From Algoriphagus vanfongensis DSM 17529 (GTDB taxonomy: Bacteria; Bacteroidota; Bacteroidia; Cytophagales; Cyclobacteriaceae), in NCBI RefSeq assembly GCF_000429465.1, contig NZ_AUBX01000009.1:310001-374000 (forward strand): DNA of 64,000 nucleotides, written 5' to 3'. A program made the translations under genes and the position numbers. The notes beneath the pieces were generated by a model, which worked only from the letters and a program-made list of their open reading frames with translations, searched no databases and was not told the DNA's origin. Shown here piece by piece: positions 25,684-34,590 of this stretch. Position 1 is the stretch's first letter. The number at the start of each line of letters is the position of its first letter.

Positions 25684-25969
25684 AGCGTTGTTTTAATGGG
25701 TTTTTTAATATTTGATACGAAATAAAATAAAATTTCAATTCACTCAATATTCCTGCTGTTAATTTTTTTTCGCCTAGTCTTTAAATAATAGTTTCTAGAA
25801 GAAATAGGGGGCAAGTTTAGAGTTGTTCAAACGCTTTTTGCTTGGAGCTTTTGGATCAAGTCATTGAAGCCCCATGCAGAATTTTATTCCCTCATAAGAG
25901 AGATACTCAGGATAAGTTACAAAGAAAGGTGATGAAAGAAATCTGCTTCTTTTAAAAATCTCTAGAATA

Positions 25970-26326
25970 TCAATGAAAAATATTTTTGATGTATTTCTTG
26001 ATGAGAGGTTTTGATAAATAATCTTTGACCATCTGATAAGTACCTGCCTTATTGATGTCCCTTTCGTCCACAGAACTACTCAATATGTAGATTTCTGCCT
26101 CATTATTGTTTGAGTCAAAATTATCCAAGAAATCCCAGCCTGTCATCTCTGGCATATTCAGATCCAAAAACAGGTAATTTGGGCGGATAGCATAGATTTC
26201 ACTCAATGCAGCTCTAGCACTTTGGTATTTAAAGAACTGACAAGGCTCTTTTACGTTGCGGGTGATCAGTTTCTCGGTCACGAAAGTGCTGATCGGATCA
26301 TCATCTATTAATACAATAGTTAGCAT
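25970..26326 (-). CDS. single-domain response regulator (REC)
   Basis: The 118-residue protein is one receiver domain: acidic pocket IDDD near residue 7, phosphoacceptor Asp in LDLNMPEMTG near residue 57, the Ser/Thr position in ILSSS near residue 80, and the conserved Lys in LSKP near residue 105. It has no output domain, like CheY. No histidine kinase is in the neighbourhood, so its partner is encoded elsewhere. Output is probably by protein contact. Confidence 0.93.
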   Translation of the reverse strand: MLTIVLIDDDPISTFVTEKLITRNVKEPCQFFKYQSARAALSEIYAIRPNYLFLDLNMPEMTGWDFLDNFDSNNNEAEIYILSSSVDERDINKAGTYQMVKDYLSKPLIKKYIKNIFH

Positions 26327-26469
26327 TCAAATGCAAATAAATGTGGCTAAACTGCAAATAAACTATTACAAAAGTAATATTCTTTTAGGATAACACAAAT
26401 ATTCTGCCAAAGAAGACGTTAAACTTAGGTCTGATAAGATGGAACTAAAGGAAAATCAGGTGAATAGAT

Positions 26470-27039
26470 TTAATTCACAGCTTCTGAAAGATATCTTTCA
26501 AGGATTTTGTCGGTGGCCTGAATGACTTTTTTCTCCTTCGATTTGGGACTTGATACTTCCGTGACTCCAGTCAGCGTCATGAGAAATTTGTCTTCTTTCG
26601 GATCTATAAAATCCACTATGACCTGCAGCAATTCATAATTTTCAGTTCTCCGCTCGTAGCCATAAGGAGAATAGGGGCCATACATTCGTGGGTCCCAGAC
26701 TCTGTAGCCCCACATGGGGTATGGGTTAGAGTAGTTGGTGCTTTCTCGCTGTCTTTGATCCTCATTGGAAGTATAGCGAATGACCAAGTCTGGCGTTGCT
26801 TTATCATAGACCATTCCTTGCGACTCAAGGGAAGCACGGATATGTTCCTGAACTTTCTCATCAAGGTATTGAGCAGAAAAACCCCGGATGTTCACTTCCT
26901 GGTTGACGATGACAAATGAACTGTAACTTCGTCTAACCGGGATTTCCGTATTCTCTTTGAATATTTCTATAGAACTGCAGGAGGAGAATCCCGAGAGAAG
27001 TATCAGAAAAAGGAAAGGGGTGAATTTTCGAAAGGGCAT
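26470..27039 (-). CDS. DUF4136 domain lipoprotein
   Basis: The 189-residue protein has a lipoprotein signal ending in GFSSC (Cys21), then a DUF4136-type domain: SSFVIVNQEVNIRG, YLDEKVQEHIRASLESQGMVYDKATPDLVIRYT, and a terminal DKILERYL. A Tyr/Pro-rich insertion (NPYPMWGYRVWDPRMYGPYSP) sits in the middle. These envelope lipoproteins have no assigned function. It is upstream of the response regulator on the same strand but 143 bp away. Confidence 0.85.
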   Translation of the reverse strand: MPFRKFTPFLFLILLSGFSSCSSIEIFKENTEIPVRRSYSSFVIVNQEVNIRGFSAQYLDEKVQEHIRASLESQGMVYDKATPDLVIRYTSNEDQRQRESTNYSNPYPMWGYRVWDPRMYGPYSPYGYERRTENYELLQVIVDFIDPKEDKFLMTLTGVTEVSSPKSKEKKVIQATDKILERYLSEAVN

Positions 27040-27155
27040 ATTGAAGTGTTTTTACAAACTAAAACGACTGCGGTCAATTAAGGTTGATTTTTGAAAATAA
27101 CGAGCAGCTTAGAAAGGATATTTTAGAAAAATTACCTCAAGCGAAATGCAAATGC

Positions 27156-27163
27156 TATTTTTG
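27156..27163 (+). promoter_or_regulatory. TATTTTTG -7 box for the deaminase gene
   Basis: An exact TAnnTTTG match lies 16 nt before the deaminase ATG. No good -33 element is at the expected distance. Confidence 0.35.
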
Positions 27164-27178
27164 AACAAAATTTAAGGA

Positions 27179-27661
27179 ATGAGTAAACCTGATTTTGACG
27201 ATATTTTTATGGAATTGGCTGTGAATCTGGCCAAAAGATCCCATTGCATCAAGAAGCACGTAGGAGCAGTCCTGACCAAGGAGACTCGAATTATTTCTAT
27301 TGGGTACAATGGTCCTCCTGCTGGTACGCATAATTGCGATGTGGAATTCCCTGACTCAGGTTGCGCTCGAGATAGCAAAGGAAGCTGTTCTTTGGCATTG
27401 CATGCTGAGCAAAATGCCATCTTGTATGCTGTCAAAAACAATACTTCAGTAGATGGATCTACACTTTATGTGACTTTGGCTCCCTGTCTGGCCTGTGCTC
27501 GAATCATCTTTTCAATGGGAATCACCAAAGTCGTTTATCTCTTTTCGTATGCTGAGTACAAAGGTATTGGCTCAGATGAAGGGGTGGACTTTTTGAGGAA
27601 ATTTGGCGTACAGGTAGATCGCTACGTGAAAGAAATTGAAGTTAACGACACCCTTATCTAA
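27179..27661 (+). CDS. deoxycytidylate (dCMP) deaminase family protein
   Basis: The 160-residue protein has the zinc deaminase motifs HAEQNAI near residue 80 (His ligand and proton-shuttling Glu) and APCLACARIIFS near residue 101 (two Cys ligands). It also has the family-specific YNGPPAGTHNCD region. It converts dCMP to dUMP for thymidylate synthesis; related ComEB proteins share the fold. Its stop overlaps the convergent murB stop by 4 bp (CTAA). Confidence 0.92.
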   Translation: MSKPDFDDIFMELAVNLAKRSHCIKKHVGAVLTKETRIISIGYNGPPAGTHNCDVEFPDSGCARDSKGSCSLALHAEQNAILYAVKNNTSVDGSTLYVTLAPCLACARIIFSMGITKVVYLFSYAEYKGIGSDEGVDFLRKFGVQVDRYVKEIEVNDTLI

Positions 27662-28671
27662 AGGAAGTTGACTTCAGGGTGGAGTTGAATTCCAAATTTA
27701 TCAAAGACCGACTTTTGGATTTTCTGAGACAGCTCCGCTATTTTTTTACCATCTCCTGATCCATGATTGACCAAAACCAAGGCTTGGTGCTGATGTACTC
27801 CGATCGGGCCATCTTGATAGCCTTTCCAGCCGCATTGCTCGATCAGCCAGCCCGCAGCAACTTTGACTCCTTCTGCTTGGGGGTAGCCAGGTATCGTGGG
27901 GTAGACAGATTGTAATTGCTCGAATTGCTGAATGGGAATAGTTGGATTTTTGAAAAAGGAGCCTGAGTTACCGATGACTGCCGGGTCAGGTAGTTTGGAC
28001 TGTCGGATTTGAATCACAGCATCAGAAATGGCTTTGATAGTGAGATCAGCATTTCCCTTATCATCCAAAACAGCTTGAATCGCACCGTAGGAAGTATTGA
28101 ATTTCGGCTTTTTGGACAGTCTAAAAATCACCTCAAAAATGATATATTGATCCTTTAAGGTGTTTTTGAAGACGCTTTCTCTGTATCCAAACTGACAGGC
28201 TTCTGCATCAAAAATTTGGACTTCCAGTGTTTCGCGATGCAATGCTTTTAGTTCATAAAAGACATCTTTTATTTCTACCCCATATGCCCCGATATTTTGC
28301 ATCGGTGATGCGCCAACGGTGCCCGGAATCAAGGATAGATTTTCTATTCCTGCCCAATTTTGCTGAATAGCATAGAGGACCCATTCGTGCCAATTTTCAC
28401 CTGCACCGACTTTGACATAGACATTTTCCTCATCCTCTTTGATCAACTCGATCCCTTTGAATTCATTTTTGATTACCAATACGTCTTGATCCTGTGTCAA
28501 GAGGATATTGCTACCTCCTCCTAAAATCAATGCAGGGATATTGTTTTGTTTCGCAAAAAGTAAGGCTTCTTTAAGCTCGTCAAGCTGACTGACTATCGTA
28601 AAAAATCTGGCATTTTTATCAATTCCAAAAGTATTGTAAGGCTTAAGTGAAATGTTTTCTTGTATCTTCAT
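27658..28671 (-). CDS. murB: UDP-N-acetylenolpyruvoylglucosamine reductase (MurB, type I)
   Basis: The 337-residue protein has YNTFGID at the N-terminus, the FAD site ALILGGGSNILL near residue 50, GTVGASPMQNIGAYGVE near residue 120, the catalytic Ser in GNSGSFFKNP near residue 228, and a type I C-terminal domain (AAGWLIEQCGWKGY, HQHQALVLVNHG). It reduces the enolpyruvyl group with NADPH to make UDP-MurNAc in the cytoplasm. ATG 28671 gives the normal MurB N-terminus (MKIQENISLKPYNTFG); the longer frame to 28740 would overlap the divergent gene. Confidence 0.95.
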   Translation of the reverse strand: MKIQENISLKPYNTFGIDKNARFFTIVSQLDELKEALLFAKQNNIPALILGGGSNILLTQDQDVLVIKNEFKGIELIKEDEENVYVKVGAGENWHEWVLYAIQQNWAGIENLSLIPGTVGASPMQNIGAYGVEIKDVFYELKALHRETLEVQIFDAEACQFGYRESVFKNTLKDQYIIFEVIFRLSKKPKFNTSYGAIQAVLDDKGNADLTIKAISDAVIQIRQSKLPDPAVIGNSGSFFKNPTIPIQQFEQLQSVYPTIPGYPQAEGVKVAAGWLIEQCGWKGYQDGPIGVHQHQALVLVNHGSGDGKKIAELSQKIQKSVFDKFGIQLHPEVNFL

Positions 28672-28738
28672 AGCGAGGTATTCGATGCGAAATAAGCAAG
28701 TTTTGTGCGAATAAGAAATTAATCCACCGCCTACTTTC

Positions 28739-29683
28739 ATGAGAGAGATTCAAATCAACGGAGTCAAAATCCGTCCCGGTCAATCAGCCAATATTGAAAT
28801 TCCGATAGCCAAACTTCCCACTCACACCTTGATCGACTTGCCGATATTTATTCGCTCTTCCAAAGAGCCCGGTCCGGTCGTGCTGGTGAGCGGGGGAGTG
28901 CATGGAGATGAGATCAATGGCATCGTGACAGCAAGGCGGGTTTTGGAAGAAATTGATGGGGGATTGGAGCTTTTGAAAGGGACTGTTATCATCATTCCTT
29001 TGGTTAATATCTATGGGTTTCTGTCCAATAGTAGAACATTTCCCGATGGTAGGGATTTGAATAGGAGTTTTCCGGGGTCCAAAAAAGGTTCTCTTGCCGG
29101 TAGAATTGCTTTTATTTTGAGTGAAGAGATCATCCCACTGATCGACTATGGGGTGGACTTTCATACCGGGGGGCGGATGCTGACCAATCAACCACAAATA
29201 AGAGTAGACTTTGAAGATAAAAAGGGACTGGAACTGGCAAAGGCTTTTGCAACGGATTTTATAGTCAATTCAAAGATGATTGATAAGTCATTTCGTAAAA
29301 CTGCTTTCAAAGCGAAAAAACACATTCTGGTTTTTGAAGGTGGAGAGTCGATGAGAATAGATGAGCTGTCTACAGACGAAGGTGTAGCCGGCACCAAAAG
29401 ATTGCTACATCATTTAGGGATGATCGCTGAAGGTCCTGATAAGAAATCGACTGTGACTCTCAAAAAAAGTGACTGGGTAAGGTCCAGAGCTTCAGGAATA
29501 TTTAACTCTTCAGTGAAACTAGGAGATCAAGTAAAGAAAGGTCAGATATTAGCGCGCATATCTGATCCATATGGCCAAATCAAAATTCCTGTGAAAGCAC
29601 CGTCTAATGGTTATATCATAGGGATCAACAATCTTCCGGTGATCAATGTGGGAGAGGCCTTGATCCATTTGGGAAAGGAATAA
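28739..29683 (+). CDS. succinylglutamate desuccinylase/aspartoacylase family zinc hydrolase
   Basis: The 314-residue protein has zinc ligands in GGVHGDEINGI near residue 56 and VDFHTGG near residue 142, the Arg-containing DGRDLNRSFPG substrate motif near residue 100, and a catalytic Glu in VFEGGES near residue 200. The C-terminal 65 residues form a lipoyl-like beta domain. AstE/AspA enzymes cleave N-acyl amino acids; related members act on polyglutamylated targets. Substrate is undetermined. egtB follows after 36 bp. Confidence 0.88.
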   Translation: MREIQINGVKIRPGQSANIEIPIAKLPTHTLIDLPIFIRSSKEPGPVVLVSGGVHGDEINGIVTARRVLEEIDGGLELLKGTVIIIPLVNIYGFLSNSRTFPDGRDLNRSFPGSKKGSLAGRIAFILSEEIIPLIDYGVDFHTGGRMLTNQPQIRVDFEDKKGLELAKAFATDFIVNSKMIDKSFRKTAFKAKKHILVFEGGESMRIDELSTDEGVAGTKRLLHHLGMIAEGPDKKSTVTLKKSDWVRSRASGIFNSSVKLGDQVKKGQILARISDPYGQIKIPVKAPSNGYIIGINNLPVINVGEALIHLGKE

Positions 29684-29699
29684 GGATGTTTTATATTTC
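29668..29699 (+). promoter_or_regulatory. candidate promoter of egtB-egtD
   Basis: TTTG at 29668-29671, a 20-bp spacer and TATATTTC at 29692-29699 (one mismatch to TAnnTTTG) put a transcript start shortly before the egtB ATG. The -33 part lies inside the end of the preceding gene. Confidence 0.45.
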
Positions 29700-29719
29700 T
29701 AGGGATAAATCTTTTTCCA

Positions 29720-30871
29720 ATGAATCTTTTAGATGAGTATAAAAAAGTACGGGAGCATTCCAATTTTTTGTGTTCGCACCTGATCAAGGAAGACTATTCA
29801 CTGCAAGCATCCGAGGAGGTGAGTCCGCCCAAATGGCACCTGGCACATACTACCTGGTTTTTTGAGCAATTCATCTTGGTCCAGTCTCTTCCAAATTATG
29901 TGATCAAGCATCCCCAGTTCAATTTTCTGTTCAATTCCTATTACAATGCGATGGGAAAAAGAACAGTCCGAAATCAAAGAGGTCTGATGAGTCGCCCTTC
30001 TGTGGATGAAGTGATGGAGTATAGGTCCTATGTGGACGAGGCGATGAGTCAATTGATCATCCAGGGAGATCCAAAGACTGCTGAACTTGTAGTTCTGGGT
30101 ATGAACCATGAGCAGCAGCATCAAGAGTTGCTACTATCGGATCTCAAATTTAGCCTTTGGCACAATCCACTGAATCCTCAAGTCTTATCTATTCAAGAAT
30201 ATACACCAGAAAAAGAAAGGCAATGGATATCTATTGAGGAAGGCGTTTACCCCATAGGTTTCGAAGAAAAAGGTTTTTGCTATGACAATGAGATGGGACG
30301 GCATTCAGTTTACATTCATCCCTTTTCGATATCTTCTTCCTTGGTGACCAATGGACAATACTTGGAATTTATTCAGTCTGGTGCCTATCGAGAATCCCGC
30401 TTGTGGTTGGATGAAGGATGGTCTTGGGTGCAGCAAAACCAGATCTCTTCGCCTTTGTATTGGGAAGAAAATGAAGGGGACTGGAGCTATTATACTTTAG
30501 ATGGCATGAAAAAGCTTGACCCAAAAGCGGCGGTTTCTCATGTCAGTTTCTACGAGGCTCAAGCCTATGCTACTTGGCGTGGAGAGAGACTTCCTACAGA
30601 ATTTGAATGGGAGGTGTCCCAATCTCAATTTGAATGGGGGAAAAGGTGGGAATGGACTTATTCTGCCTATTTGCCTTATCCGGGATTTGAGGTGGCTCCT
30701 GGAGCGCTGGGAGAATACAATGGGAAATTCATGGTGAATCAAATGGTGCTGCGCGGTGCATCCGTGGCGACTCCAGCTGGCCATTCCCGACCTACTTATC
30801 GTAATTTTTTTCACCCGCAGTTTCGCTGGCAATTCAAAGGTATCAGACTCGCAAAATCCAATAATCTATGA
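29720..30871 (+). CDS. egtB: EgtB-type sulfoxide synthase (ergothioneine biosynthesis)
   Basis: The 383-residue protein has the EgtB layout: an N-terminal DinB-like domain with HLAHTTWFFE near residue 37 and the iron motif HEQQHQE (HX3HXE) near residue 131, then a formylglycine-generating-enzyme-like domain ending in LRGASVATP and YRNFFHPQFRWQFKGIRLA. It joins a sulfur donor to hercynine with O2 to form a sulfoxide. At 383 residues it is short for the family. No egtA or egtC is adjacent, so cysteine may be used in place of gamma-glutamylcysteine (inference). It overlaps egtD by 4 bp. Confidence 0.92.
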   Translation: MNLLDEYKKVREHSNFLCSHLIKEDYSLQASEEVSPPKWHLAHTTWFFEQFILVQSLPNYVIKHPQFNFLFNSYYNAMGKRTVRNQRGLMSRPSVDEVMEYRSYVDEAMSQLIIQGDPKTAELVVLGMNHEQQHQELLLSDLKFSLWHNPLNPQVLSIQEYTPEKERQWISIEEGVYPIGFEEKGFCYDNEMGRHSVYIHPFSISSSLVTNGQYLEFIQSGAYRESRLWLDEGWSWVQQNQISSPLYWEENEGDWSYYTLDGMKKLDPKAAVSHVSFYEAQAYATWRGERLPTEFEWEVSQSQFEWGKRWEWTYSAYLPYPGFEVAPGALGEYNGKFMVNQMVLRGASVATPAGHSRPTYRNFFHPQFRWQFKGIRLAKSNNL

Positions 30872-31836
30872 GTGATTTTTCTAGCAGTAGACAGGCATTT
30901 CTTCAGGATGTAGTCTCTGGTTTGACTCAAAGCCCAAAATCTCTACCCTCTAAATATTTCTACGATGAACTGGGGGATAAGCTTTTTCAGAAAATCATGG
31001 GGCTCGAGGAATACTACCTCACACGTAAGGAATTTGAAATCTTGGAGAAACAACATGCCTCTATCATGGCTGGAGTTCTTTCTAAGACGAAGTCTTTTAA
31101 TTTGGTGGAACTGGGGGCTGGTGATGGCTTGAAAACCAAGATATTATTACGATACCTAAAGCGGAAATCTGAAGTGAATTTCACTTACTTTCCCGTAGAT
31201 TTTTCGGGTTCCGCTTTGGAGGAATTGCAGATAAATCTTGAGCATGAGCTTCCGGGTATTCAAGTCAAAGGGATTCAGAATACCTACAGAGGCTCACTCA
31301 AAATAAAGCCTTGGGAAAACGGCCTTCCCAATTTGATTCTCTTTTTGGGATCCAATATTGGCAATTTTACTCTTGCAGAGGCAAAGGATGTTTTGACACA
31401 CTTATCTGAGAGTTGCAAAAGTGGTGATTGGGTATTGCTGGGCATCGATTTGAAGAAAGATCCTGCAATCATTCTGCGAGCTTATAACGATCAAAAGGGA
31501 GTCACCAGAGATTTTAATCTCAACTTGCTAAAGCGGATCAATAACGAATTGGGTGCAAATTTTGTCCTTGACGAATTTATCCATTGGCCTACTTATGATC
31601 CTGTGACTGGGGAGTGCAGAAGCTATTTGGTTACCAGGATTCCTCAAAAAGTCACCTTTCCTGATGCAGGAATATCGGTAAATCTGGAAGCTTTTGAACC
31701 AATCTGGACAGAAGTAAGCAGAAAATCCAGTCCTGAAGAAATTGAGAATTTGGCCGTTGAGTTTGGGTTTCGGGTCTGTGATATTTTTACCGATTCGGAG
31801 GATTACTTTGCCAATGTCCTTTGGCAGAAGGTATAA
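30868..31836 (+). CDS. egtD: L-histidine N-alpha-methyltransferase (EgtD)
   Basis: The 322-residue protein has the EgtD signatures KYFYDELGDKLFQKI near residue 29, EEYYLTRKEFEIL near residue 45, the SAM motif ELGAGDGLKTKILL near residue 80, and FLGSNIGNF near residue 155. It trimethylates histidine to hercynine, the substrate of EgtB. The ATGA overlap with egtB shows translational coupling. A terminator follows, so the cassette is just these two genes. Confidence 0.95.
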   Translation: MSDFSSSRQAFLQDVVSGLTQSPKSLPSKYFYDELGDKLFQKIMGLEEYYLTRKEFEILEKQHASIMAGVLSKTKSFNLVELGAGDGLKTKILLRYLKRKSEVNFTYFPVDFSGSALEELQINLEHELPGIQVKGIQNTYRGSLKIKPWENGLPNLILFLGSNIGNFTLAEAKDVLTHLSESCKSGDWVLLGIDLKKDPAIILRAYNDQKGVTRDFNLNLLKRINNELGANFVLDEFIHWPTYDPVTGECRSYLVTRIPQKVTFPDAGISVNLEAFEPIWTEVSRKSSPEEIENLAVEFGFRVCDIFTDSEDYFANVLWQKV

Positions 31837-31865
31837 AAAAAGCAGCATTGTAGATGCTGCTTTTT
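31836..31865. terminator. terminator after egtD
   Basis: A 12-bp stem AAAAAGCAGCAT/ATGCTGCTTTTT with a 6-nt loop begins at the egtD stop codon. The symmetric A/T flanks let it also serve the convergent phosphohexomutase gene. Confidence 0.88.
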
Positions 31866-31882
31866 GACGATCTGGTTTTGAA

Positions 31883-33613
31883 TTAGGAGAAGTATCGTTT
31901 CAATCCTTCTAGCTTTTCGCTTAATTCCGCTTCTACTTTTCTATAGTCTGCTGTAGATGTCAATGGGGCATGCACAGAGAAATAGTATTTTATTTTCGGT
32001 TCTGTTCCCGAAGGTCGAGCGGAGATTTTACTGCCATCTTCCAAGTAAAACTGCATCACGTTGGACGAGTCTAAGTCTAATTTTTCAGTTTTTCCGGTTT
32101 TTACGTTTTTGGAAGTTCCTGCTTTGACATCAATGATTTTTTCCACCGCAGTGCCATTCATGGCTTTTGGAGGGTTTTGTCTAAAATCCATCATCAAAGC
32201 TTGGATCTGCTCTGCACCATCTTTTCCTTTTTTGGTGACAGAGATCAGAGCTTCTTTGTAAAACTCAAACTGCTGGTAAACTTCAGCCAGCACATCAAAT
32301 ACAGTTTTTCCCTGATTCTTGTAGTAGGCAATCGCCTCGGCCACCATGGCGCAAGCGCTGACACCGTCTTTGTCCCTCACAAAATCTCCAACCAAATAAC
32401 CATAGGATTCCTCTCCGCCACCGACGAAGGTTTCTTTGCCTTCCAGTTCACGAATGATTGCAGCTATATTTTTGAAACCTGTCAATACATTGAAGCACTT
32501 GACATCAAATCCTTCAGCGATTCTATTGATCAGCTCTGTCGTCACGATCGTGTTGACCATAAACTGTTTGCCGTCTAGCTTGCCCGCCTCTTTCCATTTG
32601 TTGAGGATATAATAGGTGAGGAGCGTGCCGGTTTGGTTGCCATTCAGTAATTCAAATTCCCCTTTTTCATTTGGCACAACGGCTGCGTAGCGGTCACCAT
32701 CTGGATCACAGGCTAGGATCAATTCAGCATTTACTTTTTTGCCAAGCTCCACCGATAGAGTCAATGCTTCCGCTTCTTCTGGATTAGGATATTTGACGGT
32801 AGGGAATGTACCATCCGGTTCTGCTTGCTCCTTGACCACATGGATGTTTTCAAACCCAAAGGTCTTCAAGGCAGCTGGTACCATTTTGCCAGATGCTCCA
32901 TGGATCGGAGAAAAGACAATAGTCAAATCCTTTTGAGCTTGGATAGCATCTGGAGATAGACTCAGTCCTTTGACTTCTTTGAGATAGATTTGGTCAAAAT
33001 CTTCATCGATATATGTCACTAAGTCCGCTTGGCTATTCCAGTTGACCATATCAAATGATGTGATCTTCTGAACTTCCTGAATAATGTTTTTATCATGGGG
33101 AGCGACCACTTGAGCTCCATCTTCCCAGTAGGCCTTGTAGCCATTGTATTCTTTGGGATTGTGGGATGCAGTGATCATGACGCCACTTTTACATCCAAAA
33201 TGTCGGACGGCAAAAGAAAGCATCGGTGTAGGACGCATTTCTCTGAAATAATAGACCTGGATGCCATTGGCCGTCAATACATCCATCGTTGCCTGTGCAA
33301 AAACGGTATTGTTGATCCTACTGTCGTGTGTGATGGCTACCGATATAGTTTGGCCAGGAAAGCACTGCAACAAGTAATTGGCTAATCCCTGCGTTGCCAT
33401 GCCCACCGTATAGATATTCATTCTATTGGTGCCGACTCCCATAAGACCTCGCAAACCTCCGGTCCCAAATTCCAGATCTTGATAAAAGGAATCTACCAGT
33501 TCGCTGGGATTCTCTTTCTTCAGTTTTTCAATGGCGTCTTTTGTGTCTTGGTCCACATTCCCATCTAGCCATGCTTGGGCCTTTACCAAAATGCTAGGGT
33601 CTATAGTATTCAT
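31883..33613 (-). CDS. phospho-sugar mutase (phosphoglucomutase/phosphomannomutase)
   Basis: The 576-residue protein has the alpha-D-phosphohexomutase motifs: phosphoserine loop MITASHNPKEYNGYK near residue 150, metal loop CDPDGDRYA near residue 305, sugar loop GGGEESYGY near residue 395, and phosphate loop RPSGTEPKIKYYF near residue 540. It interconverts hexose 1- and 6-phosphates in the cytoplasm. The length and motif variants fit the PGM/PMM class common in Bacteroidota; glucose versus mannose preference cannot be decided. Confidence 0.95.
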   Translation of the reverse strand: MNTIDPSILVKAQAWLDGNVDQDTKDAIEKLKKENPSELVDSFYQDLEFGTGGLRGLMGVGTNRMNIYTVGMATQGLANYLLQCFPGQTISVAITHDSRINNTVFAQATMDVLTANGIQVYYFREMRPTPMLSFAVRHFGCKSGVMITASHNPKEYNGYKAYWEDGAQVVAPHDKNIIQEVQKITSFDMVNWNSQADLVTYIDEDFDQIYLKEVKGLSLSPDAIQAQKDLTIVFSPIHGASGKMVPAALKTFGFENIHVVKEQAEPDGTFPTVKYPNPEEAEALTLSVELGKKVNAELILACDPDGDRYAAVVPNEKGEFELLNGNQTGTLLTYYILNKWKEAGKLDGKQFMVNTIVTTELINRIAEGFDVKCFNVLTGFKNIAAIIRELEGKETFVGGGEESYGYLVGDFVRDKDGVSACAMVAEAIAYYKNQGKTVFDVLAEVYQQFEFYKEALISVTKKGKDGAEQIQALMMDFRQNPPKAMNGTAVEKIIDVKAGTSKNVKTGKTEKLDLDSSNVMQFYLEDGSKISARPSGTEPKIKYYFSVHAPLTSTADYRKVEAELSEKLEGLKRYFS

Positions 33614-33787
33614 ATGTTATAAAAATTAAGCGTGATTCTAAGATATAGAAAATGTATGCAATTGCCATTCCTATCGAGAAAATCATGTTTATCAAATTTT
33701 CAGCTTTGAAAAGACCAATTTTTTAAGCCTTGATTTTTAATTGGATAGATTAAATTCAATATTAGTCGGATCAATTGCCCAAAAAAC

Positions 33788-34582
33788 ATGATTTCTCTTT
33801 TTGTTGCGTTCTTTCAGGTTTTGCTGTGGGGTTTTTCTACAGGAAATAATTTTTATGAAGCCTTTTTACCTGAAGTAAGCAATCAAATCAGTGTGAGAGA
33901 ATCCACCATTGACCTGCAAATCCGAGTGGATCATAAGATTTTTGTTTTCGGAAAGGAAAGCGGAAACCTCGAAAAAGTGAAAGTCGGTATGGACGTATTG
34001 CCTTTTGTGCAAATTCCAGGTATCGAGGGCTATGAAATAGACTTCCACAGACTAAGCTGGAAAAGAACGAAAGAAGGTCAAATCCAGATAAGAGGAAAGT
34101 ATGGCCCCAAAGCAATTGAAGTAATTTGGACGATCTTCCCGGACGGAAAACTCAAAATGGAAACTTCAAAACTTCCACAGGCAATGTCCGATTTATTGGG
34201 TTTTGGATTTGACTTAGACCAAAGTCAACTCCTGCAAGCTAGCTGGGAAAACGCCCATTTTGAACCTGAGTCAGTCGTTTTTGATGCTCAAACTGCCCTT
34301 CATCCAGTAGAAATAGGGAAGCTGAATTCCATGCAATTGGACTTTGCTGAAGTCAAGGTCGGTATCAAAACCGAGACCGTGGGAACAAAAGTTTTACTGA
34401 AGTTTCCCGACAGTTCAATTGAAGGTCCACTTGATCCAGACCTTAGGTTTTTATTTCCATCCAATACATCATTAATTTCATCCAATGACCACATTTCTCC
34501 TGGCCAGTCCAGTACATTAATCGGAGAGGAAGAGGCTCTAGCTTCTTCCAAAATCATCTTGTGGTTTGATTTTCACCAATAA
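33788..34582 (+). CDS. unknown exported protein upstream of GH2
   Basis: The 264-residue protein has a hydrophobic N-terminus (MISLFVAFFQVLLWGFSTG) that could be a signal peptide or anchor. The rest is predicted mainly beta: alternating hydrophobic stretches such as IQIRGKYGPKAIEVIWTIFPDGKLKMET. I recognise no family. The style resembles the accessory beta-sandwich parts of large GH2 enzymes. It ends 8 bp before the GH2 gene, so the two are probably co-expressed and may act on the same glycan. Confidence 0.65.
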   Translation: MISLFVAFFQVLLWGFSTGNNFYEAFLPEVSNQISVRESTIDLQIRVDHKIFVFGKESGNLEKVKVGMDVLPFVQIPGIEGYEIDFHRLSWKRTKEGQIQIRGKYGPKAIEVIWTIFPDGKLKMETSKLPQAMSDLLGFGFDLDQSQLLQASWENAHFEPESVVFDAQTALHPVEIGKLNSMQLDFAEVKVGIKTETVGTKVLLKFPDSSIEGPLDPDLRFLFPSNTSLISSNDHISPGQSSTLIGEEEALASSKIILWFDFHQ

Positions 34583-34590
34583 TCTATTTT

